DNA from: Phoronis ovalis
Taxonomy: Eukaryota; Phoronida; Phoronidae
Assembly (NCBI GenBank): GCA_028565635.1
Contig: JAOXYB010084831.1
Span: 2,243 to 19,734, forward strand
DNA: 17,492 bases
Direction: 5' to 3'
Shown: positions 9,701 to 17,492 of the stretch, one piece after another
Numbering within the stretch: the first letter of the stretch is position 1
Layout of the letters: each line of letters opens with the position of its first letter
Position numbers and translations under genes: made by a program
Notes under the pieces: generated by a model
Told to the model about the DNA's origin: nothing
Database searches by the model: none
The model's input: only the letters and a program-made list of their open reading frames with translations

Positions 9701-12038
9701 CTCCTTGCTAGATTTAGTATATATTCTAGACTAAATTGTGACTAAAATGGAAACGAACATTATATACATATCCCCACAGTAAACATTTTGAGGAAGGACT
9801 GGGATGAAGCGTGTTTTTTAAACAATGTAACTTCGTGGGTTACCCTTATAGTCAAAAAGTAGAAGTACCACTATCAAAATTACATATATTACATATACAA
9901 TACATATTTCCGACGTGACTTCCTTTACCTGTATATGTATATAGTCGAGAGGATCGATCAGTGCCTTGTAATATTTACATAATACGGCAGTAAATTATCA
10001 TAATATTAAACACATCTAGTGTAAAAGGTTACAATTCTTGTACCATTGCAACTAAAGTGGAATGAAGTAATCCTCAGCGGGTTGAAAATGTAATTTAATC
10101 GCACGTTTAAGCAAACATTGACGACACCGTGGCAAAGAACAAATTAGAACCGAGACCCAGCTCTAATAGTCGCCTATGAGAACACTGATGAAAGTGCATT
10201 AAGTAAATTAAACTTTGCTACTGACATGATGTGCAATTGAGATGTTGTAGACGCGGAAATATAAAAAATAATCAATTCTTTACCGACAGTTTTACTTACA
10301 TTAAGTTTTTTTAAATTGCTATAATTTATAATGATTGAAAGAAGAAGGTATTGTTTTTCTACACATCCTGTAGGTTACAGTGGGAAATATAACTTGCAGG
10401 CTTGCTTCCTTAACTTTATTTTTTTATATTAAATAGAACTCCTTTTGTTTTTCCAGTCTGCTAGCTTTCAAGAAGTCTTATCTTTTGATAGCATATTACA
10501 GAAAGGAATTTTATTATTTGGTAGGCAGCTTTTGTATTGGATAAGATGCAAAACAAAAAAATTCCCTAATGAAATGTACCAATACGCAATTTGAATTAGT
10601 GATTATTTACGTATATTAACATTAAAATTATTTTCGTATTCGTTAGATTTATAAAGCAAATTGATGCAAAACGTACATTTCTAAAGGTGGTGTGCAATTT
10701 TCAAAGAAGTTCATTAACATCGCTCAGCCACTATACATGGATTAGTTACCTAAACATGTTGAGGTGGAATTAAAATCTCATTATACTTGAAATAGTTCAA
10801 CTATAGTATCTAGCTGCACAGTGAATTTATTAAAATTATTATATTGAGATTAGTTATAAAATTTAATCCCTATGCTAGTTTTATGCTACTTTAAGCTTAT
10901 ACGTATAAATTAAAACTTACAAGTGTTATGTATACAATAAAACATTTTCAAGTTTTAGAACTGTTTACTCTTAGATTTAACTGCTACACTACAGCAATTC
11001 GTAGTAAACCTCAACAAATAGGTGTAAACTGTTGTTGGTGTTACATTTTCGTCACCTCACTGTAGAGAATGTGAGGAATTTTTAACGGATAATATCTGCA
11101 TAACAATATGGTAAAATCAAAATTGTATAATCACAAAAATAGTTGAAATTATAAAAATTTTTAGAATATGCATGATTCGATTCATTGGCAATGGAATGAA
11201 TATCTGCTATTACTAGGTTCAAACCTCCGAATCAGCACAGGTGCTCGGAAATATATCTTTATCACGGAAATTCCTTTCTTTGCGAAAACTTACATATTAT
11301 TATGTATATATCACAAATATTTGTTTAATGCGGAGACACTACTAGTACAATATATTAGGATTGGTAATTGTATCGTTGTCGCAAGGTATGAAGTTATGAA
11401 ATGGGAATTTTTCAACTGGGCCGCGTTACTGGACAATAAACATTTGCCTTGTAAGTTATGAATGTTTAGGGAATCATATTTCATCTTAGTGTAGTTAACA
11501 GATCTACGGTATTGTGCAAACGTTAGGGAAATATATTTGCCAGATACCATGTTCAAGTTACACCTACTTTTATAGAAAAGTGATGCAAGGTGGTGGGTTC
11601 ACAGACACTAACAAAATTCAAGTACATCACAGGATTGAAAAAACTCAAATAATTTTATGCTAAATAACGATTTTTTTTTCTTGACCGTGATTTTTGTCTG
11701 GCGTCTTTCCGTTACAGTTTTTATGAATTTGATCTTTGGTGTATTATTTTTTCCTGCACAAATATATTTATTTTTTACCAAATGTTATTCAATAATTCGT
11801 AGAAAATATTTCATTATGACAAATTTATATTAGCAAGACTGCGATTTTCTTTTTGTTGTAATGATACTGTGGTTGCTCGGGCACCATTACACAGGTGATC
11901 CTTCAGAACATGAACTATTTTCAACAGAACCTCATTCTAACATTTTTTTATGAAACTAGTTGCACTGGTGACGTCAAATGTTTTGTTTTAAACCCATACA
12001 ACTTTAGCCTTATATAATATTTTATTTATATTTCACAG
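6744..12038. other. Long gene-poor AT-rich stretch
   Basis: Over 5 kb with no supported gene on either strand. It contains the palindrome at 7885-7923 and a small hairpin ACATCAA/TTGATGT at about 9663-9679. Several short open frames (8346-8600, 8796-8987, 11168-11461 on plus; 6876-7061, 11311-11556 on minus) have lengths expected by chance and no recognisable motif. The whole stretch could be intron if the donor at 6058 joins the acceptor at 12038. Confidence 0.5.
7885..7923. repeat. Perfect 17-bp inverted repeat with 5-base loop
   Basis: CTAGGATATATAAAACT at 7885-7901 is the exact reverse complement of 7907-7923, separated by CTTAC. The arms contain TATATAAAA on both strands, so a TATA-like element can be read inward from either side. 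Pairing stops outside the arms. No target duplication or flanking similarity was seen. Confidence 0.95.
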
Positions 12039-12039
12039 G
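12031..12039 (+). other. 3' splice acceptor before the 584-aa gene
   Basis: A T-rich tract followed by TTTCACAG, with AG at 12037-12038. It is the best acceptor close to the 12178 start codon and would begin an exon at 12039, with 139 bases of leader before the ATG. Confidence 0.45.
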
Positions 12040-12084
12040 TATACCAAAATCAGCCGTGTGAGATTGTATCCAAACATAACGAAA

Positions 12085-12156
12085 ATGGCGTGTTCGATAG
12101 AATTATGCACAGTGAAAGGATCAGACAAGATATGCATAACACGAATCTCTACGTAA
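12085..12156 (+). CDS. Upstream ORF, 23 codons
   Basis: ATG at 12085 lies in strong context (AAAATGG) and runs 23 codons to a TAA at 12154, ending 21 bases before the main ATG at 12178 and in a different frame. If the transcript begins at or before the acceptor at 12038, ribosomes would meet this start first, so it could reduce translation of the main frame. Two further upstream ATGs (near 12105 and 12132) lie in the same short interval. The encoded peptide (MACSIELCTV then KGSDKICITRIST) resembles nothing known to me. Regulation is inferred from position only. Confidence 0.35.
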   Translation: MACSIELCTVKGSDKICITRIST

Positions 12157-12177
12157 ACTTGAAAAGAAACTATTAGA

Positions 12178-13932
12178 ATGGCAACATCAACTAACCATAG
12201 GAAAACTGTTAGTGCACCAAGCACTGAGGATGGTCTTCCTCAAATATCACGTACGCGGAGTAAATGCGAACAATATAGGATGGATAAGAAAAAGTATAAT
12301 CATTGCGACATAAGAATGAAATCAACAAATTGGTACAATAATAATCACGGATCATTTACACAGAAATATAAAGTAGCTAGTCCAGATTCAGGATACTCGG
12401 ATGATAGTGGACAGCATAACACAAATAATTACGTATGCAAGCATTCAGGGCGAAATGCAAAATTTCCATCGATCCAAAGAAGAGGTGAACAGCATATAAA
12501 CACCAGGACAAAGTTGGCAACGTGCGAGGCCGTCGAAATTTGCGATTCAACAATAAAAACTATGACAGAGCTTAATAATAATAATAATAATGAAGCGAAT
12601 ACAAGGGTGGGGAGGGAAAATAATGACTTTGTCACGGTTCACATACCCAAACTTCGCAGAACTGTCACTTATTCAGGACCCGTGTCACTAACAGCTGTAA
12701 AAACGTTAATGTCAAAAAGTTCTAAAGGACATCGTAGTTTTGAAGATATCTTTATTCCAAATTCTTGCCATTCAACAGGACACAAATCCTTTCATAACTC
12801 TGGACATCGTATTTATGGTTGTTCTCAAACGCCAAAAATTAACAATGTGGAAACAAAAAAGGATTTCAACGACATAAAAATATCTAGTACGATACAGAAA
12901 AATGTGGAGTTTTCCAATGATAAAAAAGAGTCACTTTTTAGTATGAAGCACGAAATCAAAAGAATGAAATGTTATCCCCGTGCCTCAAGAGCCCAATACA
13001 AGCCATCTCCGTTACTTGTGCAAGCGCCATCTAGGAGCACGACTGGAACACCGCATAGTTCATCAGAACGATCCGATGAAAGTGCTAGTGATGGCAGATT
13101 TAGTTCGCTAAGAGTAGGAGTATTTTCTAGAACTGCAAGACGAGGTAGTGCTATTTCGCTCTATCCCATCAGTACTCCTGTAGTGCTAGTGACATCTAGT
13201 GAGAATGAAACAACTCAACTCCTTGACGAGCGTGATGTAAAAAATTCGGACTATCCTCAACAAACCTGGCCTACAGCTATCGAAACGAAAATACGTTATA
13301 GGAATATTAAAAAAACGCAAGACGATGAATATTCATTTTATAGGAATTATTACGGACAGCAGGAGTCCAGAGACAGAAGGCCAGACAACACTAGACCGTA
13401 TTCTTCTAATCAGGACAGATCGCGAAAATTAGAGATAGCTTTACTTCAGAATCGCCAGCAAACAAAATGCGGACAGGAGAGCATAGGACGACAAACTGAT
13501 ATGAACTCGGAGGATAAAGGCAAGGATTTAAGCAACAACAAAGATTCACACTGTAAAGATACTCGTCCAGAGGATGGCTCATTGCGCAAAAACGACACCC
13601 AAAGTCAAAAATGCAATCCGAGTCCAAAAGAACTTATAGAGAATACAGCAATAGATGTTATTAATACAGGAAAAAAATTAGGATGTGTAAAATCTTCAGC
13701 AGACTACAAACATGTTCCGCCAAGACTTGTTTTTGACAATGAGGATCCTTATAGTAAATTTGCTCGTCGAAAAACAACTTTAAGAAACTCACACGTTGTT
13801 AACATGTATAATGACAAGACTAGAATGGAATTTTTGAAGTCTAAATTAAGTAAACCTGATTTTTATAGTCTAACAAACATCGAATTATCCCATCAGGTCA
13901 ATTCAGACGGTGAAGAGGAAGATTTAGATTAA
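12178..13932 (+). CDS. Unrecognised 584-aa probably disordered protein
   Basis: A 584-codon frame without interruption cannot be chance here. The ATG is in good context (AGAATGG), and an in-frame TGA lies 15 bases upstream, so it is the natural start of this exon. I do not recognise the family. The protein is rich in Ser, Asn, Lys, Arg and Thr, lacks a signal peptide and membrane segments, and is probably largely disordered. Landmarks: SPDSGYSDDSG at 69-78; a run of six Asn at 133-138 coded by (AAT)6; FVTVHIPKLRRTVTYSG near 151-167, the most ordered-looking part; a local GHxSF-type repetition near 184-210; a Ser-rich block at 289-310; RRGSAIS at 321-327, a good basophilic-kinase (PKA-type) site; PPRLVFDNEDPYSKFARR near 514-531; and an acidic end DGEEEDLD. 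A phosphoregulated scaffold or cytoskeletal partner is conceivable but not shown. The whole frame may be one large exon of a gene with a spliced leader. Confidence 0.8.
   Translation: MATSTNHRKTVSAPSTEDGLPQISRTRSKCEQYRMDKKKYNHCDIRMKSTNWYNNNHGSFTQKYKVASPDSGYSDDSGQHNTNNYVCKHSGRNAKFPSIQRRGEQHINTRTKLATCEAVEICDSTIKTMTELNNNNNNEANTRVGRENNDFVTVHIPKLRRTVTYSGPVSLTAVKTLMSKSSKGHRSFEDIFIPNSCHSTGHKSFHNSGHRIYGCSQTPKINNVETKKDFNDIKISSTIQKNVEFSNDKKESLFSMKHEIKRMKCYPRASRAQYKPSPLLVQAPSRSTTGTPHSSSERSDESASDGRFSSLRVGVFSRTARRGSAISLYPISTPVVLVTSSENETTQLLDERDVKNSDYPQQTWPTAIETKIRYRNIKKTQDDEYSFYRNYYGQQESRDRRPDNTRPYSSNQDRSRKLEIALLQNRQQTKCGQESIGRQTDMNSEDKGKDLSNNKDSHCKDTRPEDGSLRKNDTQSQKCNPSPKELIENTAIDVINTGKKLGCVKSSADYKHVPPRLVFDNEDPYSKFARRKTTLRNSHVVNMYNDKTRMEFLKSKLSKPDFYSLTNIELSHQVNSDGEEEDLD
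12574..12591 (+). repeat. (AAT)6 coding microsatellite
   Basis: Six AAT units in frame, coding Asn 133-138 of the 584-aa protein. Length changes here would stay in frame, so the tract may vary between alleles. Confidence 0.95.
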
Positions 13933-14271
13933 GTACAAATGTTATTCGTAGTTTATGTCTATAATACATGAATCCTGTCCAAAACATTTTATAGTAATTA
14001 TGAGATCAACAATTTCCAATATACGTACGTTTATTGGATGTTTTTTCAGATTTTTTTTCTCCAAATTTCTAATTAGCTTGAAATTAAAATATGACAATAC
14101 AAAATATACGCATATAATTATGCTCGAGGAAATTGAAGGGCATCATATGATATTGTTTTCGATTATTTCTACAGAATAATATTTATTTATTTTTTCAAAA
14201 ATACAGATAAATTACGTACATGTGTACATGTTTCATTGGTCAGATGATATTGCATATAATATCCTGCGTTA

Positions 14272-14277
14272 ATTAAA
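14272..14277 (+). terminator. Possible polyadenylation signal ATTAAA
   Basis: The second-commonest animal poly(A) hexamer, about 340 bp after the stop of the 584-aa gene. Position fits a 3' UTR; nothing else supports it. Confidence 0.15.
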
Positions 14278-14463
14278 TGTTCATGAATTTTAGCATATAA
14301 TTTTAATTTTTTTATTCACATGCACACGGATAGCATGGTATTATAGAGTATACGCAAATGTTAACACGCTTATAAAATTCCAATATCCTATGCTGTAATT
14401 ACCACCGTCATACATATTAATATAAACGGTCGAATTCGAATTTCTTTTCTAGCTTAATATAAA

Positions 14464-14469
14464 AATAAA
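14464..14469 (+). terminator. Possible polyadenylation signal AATAAA
   Basis: First canonical AATAAA on the plus strand that I noted after the 584-aa gene, about 530 bp past the stop codon and before the tandem array. It would give a 3' UTR of roughly 550 bases. Confidence 0.25.
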
Positions 14470-14632
14470 CAGACGGTGCAACTGTGAAGAGATTTCTGAT
14501 TCTCCTTTTTCTTTACGGTTGACTGTGATGATCACTTACATTTCAAAAGGGTGAAAAATGACAGAAATCAGAGTTTCGAAATGTCTGTTTTAATTGTATC
14601 CATGAATTCCAATGTGTGAAATTTAATTGTCA

Positions 14633-15193
14633 CATTCATATTCCGGAATTTTATGGTACGGAATTGTCACATTTGATAGTTGCCGCACGATTTTGCCCTC
14701 GACTTACACAATAAATGTACAAGAACATTTACAACAATCATCTGCAACTTATTTAATTCGTAATTTGAACACATTTATTAAAAATAGTATCCATTGGTCA
14801 TATCCGGGAATTGCATTTCATGGAATTTGTCACATTTGGTGGTTGCATCATTTTACGCTCAACCTACACAATAAATGTATAAGGAACATTTGCAACATTC
14901 ATATTCCGGAATTCCATTGCATGGAACTTCCCAAACGTGATGGATGTCATATTGCTTTGCACTCTACTTAAACAATGAATGTATAAGGAACACATACAAC
15001 AGTCACATTTGGGAATTTCGCTGCACGGAATTTTTCACAGTTGGTAGTTGTCACATCATTCTGTGCTCAACTTACACAATACTTTAATAAGGAATATTTA
15101 TCATAGTCATATCAGCGAATTCTGTTGTACACAATTTGTCACATTATTCTGTGTCCAGCTTATGCAATAAACACATAAGGAGCACATACAACA
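14633..15193 (+). repeat. Diverged ~105-bp tandem repeat, five units
   Basis: Units start near 14633, 14797, 14896, 15002 and 15106. Each begins with a (CA)GTCATATTCCGGAATT-like block, then a CATGGAATTTGTCACATTTGG-like block, a TCATT-TGTGCTCAACTTACACA block and an AATAAATGTATAAGGAACA block. The last three intervals are 99-106 bp. The first is about 164 bp because some 55 unrelated bases (about 14744-14795) interrupt it. A partial copy may lie just before, near 14600. Copies differ substantially, so the array is old. The open frame running through it is a by-product of the repeat. Confidence 0.85.
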
Positions 15194-15396
15194 TTTCAAA
15201 CTACTGTCATTGTCTTGCCCATTAAATGTGTTAAGATACTGGGCATAAAAGATGAGCTCAAATTTATATGCAGTTAGATTCTGCATATTCAAAGAGCAGC
15301 AGTTCTAAATATTTTCCAGCAGTTTGTCTAATAATGATAAAAATCATATTAATTTTTAACATTTTGTAAGAGCTCAACTTATATAGAAAATTAATT

Positions 15397-15515
15397 CCTT
15401 ATCTAAAGAGCACCTTTCCCAACTCACTTCTGTTTATTTTATATAAATCTGACAACTAGCAGCATTTTCCCAGATTTATATAAGTTGGGATCTCTTACTT
15501 TTTCCCAGAATAAGG
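15397..15515. repeat. Imperfect foldback (nested inverted repeats)
   Basis: TTATATAAATCTG at 15439-15451 pairs exactly with 15471-15483 around a 19-base loop. Outside it, CCCAACT (15418-15424) pairs with AGTTGGG (15483-15489), and CCTTAT (15397-15402) with ATAAGG (15510-15515), all in nested order with unpaired gaps. The arrangement resembles a decayed foldback or MITE-like element. No target duplication was identified. Confidence 0.6.
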
Positions 15516-16254
15516 AGATTCCCAAGCACGTTTGAAACATCCATCTTCATACTATACCAACAAGCAAGCAGCCAAGAGCGCTGTGCTTGTAAATACATTG
15601 TATATCAATATCGTAGATACTCATAAATAGTAAACATTGCCATTTAGATATTTATACTAATGCTAAGAAATTTTCTGAATATTTAAACATGCTTGCCTGC
15701 TGACACTTGGAAAGTTTTATATCATAACAAACATTACTATAAATATTGCATTTCAAGCCACTAAGACCAATACCAAGGCGCAACAATTTATCCAACCTCA
15801 AATACAGTTTGAGAACTGATTTAAATAGTTAACATCAAACGCTGCTGCACAGCTTCAGGGTATTAATTCCATAATATTCTAAATAAGGCAGGCTGGAATT
15901 CAACACTGATATCAACATACTATTAGTTACATTTAATCTATTACTTGTCAAAAATAGACTTTACTAATTTTTCAACATTTGTAACAAAATAATTTACAAA
16001 ATACTTGTACTCATCCTTTTTTGTAATGCCATTGTTAAAAGTTAAAGTAAGAAGTTCTGCTTAAAGATAGATATACATTTGTAATATTAAGTGCTAGATG
16101 AAAAATTTATTTCACACATTATTAGTACTGGAGGCATATTAAAATTCTATAAGTTTTAAGAAGGCAGTTTGAAAAAATGTCTAAGAGGAATTCGAAATAT
16201 TAGAAATTACTTATCCTGACAGCATGCAAGTAAGTAGTTATATATATTACCCTT
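15516..16254. other. No gene seen; probable 3' flank of the CTCK gene
   Basis: AT-rich sequence with no supported frame. On the minus strand it lies downstream of the CTCK stop codon and probably includes its 3' UTR. Confidence 0.4.
16106..16111 (-). terminator. Possible polyadenylation signal of the CTCK gene
   Basis: AATAAA on the minus strand, about 145 bp beyond the TAG at 16257-16255. Reasonable position; the hexamer is common in this composition. Confidence 0.3.
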
Positions 16255-16388
16255 CTATTTAAATAGACCCCTCGAAAGCAGAGAATGTAAACTTCTTGTG
16301 TCCCGTTTCTCTGTAAAGTTATCGCATGCCAGGTCACATGCACATTCTTCTATAGCCCAATAAATATGATTAATTATTGTTCCATTTC
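16255..16388 (-). CDS. Terminal exon of a CTCK-domain secreted protein
   Basis: On the minus strand a T9 tract plus CAG acceptor (ending 16389) opens an exon whose frame reads (x)GA then NGTIINHIYWAIEECACDLAC and about 22 more residues to a TAG. The run N-G-T, hydrophobics and Tyr, then IEECAC with a further Cys is the standard end of the C-terminal cystine-knot domain of mucins, VWF-like and CCN-like proteins. It follows naturally on the Cys-rich exon 531 bp upstream at 16920-17133. The exon needs one base from the preceding exon (phase 1), but the only good donor there leaves two bases. The canonical join therefore shifts frame and stops after a few codons. The 44-codon frame was too short to stand out by length; it is called on motif and position. 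Confidence 0.65.
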
Positions 16389-16919
16389 CTGAAAAAAAAA
16401 TTAAAAGGGTAAAAAACAACTCACATTACCTGTGAAAACAAAAAACAACAAAGTTTTCAAGACTCCTATTTTAACTAGGAACCTTATGAGTTTCGAATCC
16501 TCTGTGCCATTGATTAAAATTATAAAATGTTTTGCAACATAAATTTTAAAATTAGTTTTAAAAGTATATAATTTAAGTGTTCTGATTTCAATGAAAATTT
16601 AAAAAAAATTCTGCATGTTTGGTAATAGAAATTATCAAACTTTCAGGAATACCAAAACATCTTAAATTAAGATAGAAATGGTCTCTATAATTTTTTAGAA
16701 TTGAACATAAACATAAAGAAAATGAATGGATAAAAATGGCAAAATAATAAAAGTTTATGTGAAAGTAGTATATGATATGTGTAAAAGGATGTAAAATATT
16801 GGTGCTGTTAAAGTTCATATAAAACTTTACAGTTTTCAGATACAAAAATATTTACAAATACTTCATTATGATAATACAACAACAATAAACATAATATTGA
16901 AAACAGTTATATAACAAAC

Positions 16920-17133
16920 ATATCGCAGCGCAGTGGAATGGTCTTGAAATCAAGTTTGGATGGCTTGCAACATTTGCAAACCAATTCATAATATGGAGGC
17001 TCAAGCAGTACGTTCATTTGTGTCATACATGACCCACCATAGGTTATCAATTCCACAGGACTCTCAGATACACAATCATCTACAGTAACATTTTTGTGAA
17101 TGGTTTCAGGCTTACAGGTGTCTTCTTTAGGTG
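16920..17133 (-). CDS. Penultimate exon of a CTCK-domain secreted protein (partial gene)
   Basis: The minus-strand exon begins after a TATTTAG acceptor (AG at 17135-17134) and reads PKEDTCKPETIHKNVTVDDC, then a PVELITYGGSC block, a ...YYELVCKCCKP block, and TIPLRCD. Cysteine spacing with G-x-C, then C-x-C-C, then a hydrophobic strand ending in Cys is the C-terminal cystine-knot pattern, used for dimerisation of secreted mucin- and VWF-type glycoproteins and in some growth-factor antagonists. Earlier exons lie beyond the right edge, so the parent protein is unknown. One N-glycosylation motif (NVT) is present. The usual C-x-G-x-C motif reads Y-G-G-S-C, so its first Cys is a Tyr (codon 17041-17039, TAT where TGT is expected). 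A GTTTGT donor follows at 16919; reading on without splicing adds MFVI and a stop at 16909-16907. The hydrophobic stretch before the exon is intron, not a signal peptide. Confidence 0.7.
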
Positions 17134-17492
17134 CTAAATAAAATAACAAAATCAATAAATATATGTCAAGTAAAATTAACAATAAACTGCATAAAACATC
17201 AAACATCAAAGGATCATATGATTTAATTTTTTTATATTAAGAGTTTTATCTTGTCCTTTTGGCACAGCAATATCTTATGTCATAAATTGAACTTAATTCT
17301 TTGCAATAGTAAACGTTCTTTCATTGTAGATTGCTACGGTGACTTTTACAATATTTTCAGTACTTGTAATTTTGTTGTAGAATAATAATGGTTTGGAAGA
17401 ATTAGCTAAGGGACATCTTTCTCAGAAAATGCAATATTGTTGTAAAATGATAATTAAAAAGGGAGTGTCTAGATTAATGCATAAAAATGAGA
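17134..17492. other. Probable intron of the CTCK gene
   Basis: AT-rich, with stops in all useful minus-strand frames and no further cysteine-rich exon. It is most simply the intron before the CTCK exon, cut by the window edge. Confidence 0.5.

Noticed and set aside
11168-11556. Overlapping open frames on both strands (97 and 81 codons)
   Set aside because: Near chance length. A GTAAGTT donor-like string at the end of the plus frame was noted, but there is no acceptor or homology to support an exon.
14627-14971. 114-codon plus-strand open frame
   Set aside because: It lies within the diverged tandem repeat and its peptide simply mirrors the repeat; no motif or start context supports it.
16464-16507. 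tRNA-like arms: TCCTA/TAGGA stem with a 7-base loop, then a TTCGAAT loop
   Set aside because: The anticodon position would be TTA, reading a stop codon. The conserved 53-61 pair of the T arm is broken, and no D arm or acceptor stem could be found. Chance, or at most a very degraded tRNA-derived fragment.
16588-16845. 85-codon minus-strand frame between the CTCK exons
   Set aside because: AT-rich, hydrophobic and cysteine-poor; it lies in the intron and has no CTCK-like pattern.

Overview
This window looks like AT-rich animal nuclear DNA. By eye it is roughly two-thirds A+T, with widely spaced genes, GT-AG splice signals, AATAAA-type signals, minisatellite and other repeats, and no bacterial operon structure. 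The best protein-level clue is a secreted cystine-knot (CTCK) C-terminus of the kind found in mucins, von Willebrand factor and hemocytin-like proteins. With two CTCF-like motifs, this suggests a bilaterian. A mollusc or other lophotrochozoan is a guess from the general look, not something the sequence proves.

Layout: bases 1-275 are the end of a 53-bp minisatellite, cut by the window edge and followed by a small hairpin. From about 360 to 3170 I see no gene. An intronless minus-strand gene (3558-4295) encodes an unrecognised 245-residue charged, coiled-coil-like protein. It has a TATA box close to its start and is bracketed by two CTCF-like motifs (3175 and 4423). From 4440 to 12000 the DNA is mostly non-coding. 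It holds two diverged copies of a dispersed repeat (about 4583-4741 and 6577-6743), one candidate minus-strand internal exon with a fibronectin-III-like pattern (6267-6383), and a near-perfect 39-bp palindrome at 7885.

The largest coding region is on the plus strand at 12178-13932. It encodes an unrecognised 584-residue protein, Ser/Asn/Lys/Arg-rich and probably largely disordered. A strong splice acceptor lies upstream at 12038, and a 23-codon upstream ORF sits in the presumed leader. A strong donor at 6058 could belong to the same transcript, but this is unproven. Downstream are a diverged ~105-bp tandem array (14633-15193) and an imperfect foldback (15397-15515).

The right end holds the last two exons of a minus-strand secreted-protein gene (17133-16920 and 16388-16255), together forming a CTCK domain. 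The canonical splice between them does not keep frame, and one expected knot cysteine is a tyrosine, so this copy may be decaying, mis-assembled or unusually spliced. I see no functional link between the three genes. I found no complete transposon, no rRNA, no convincing tRNA and no CRISPR array.
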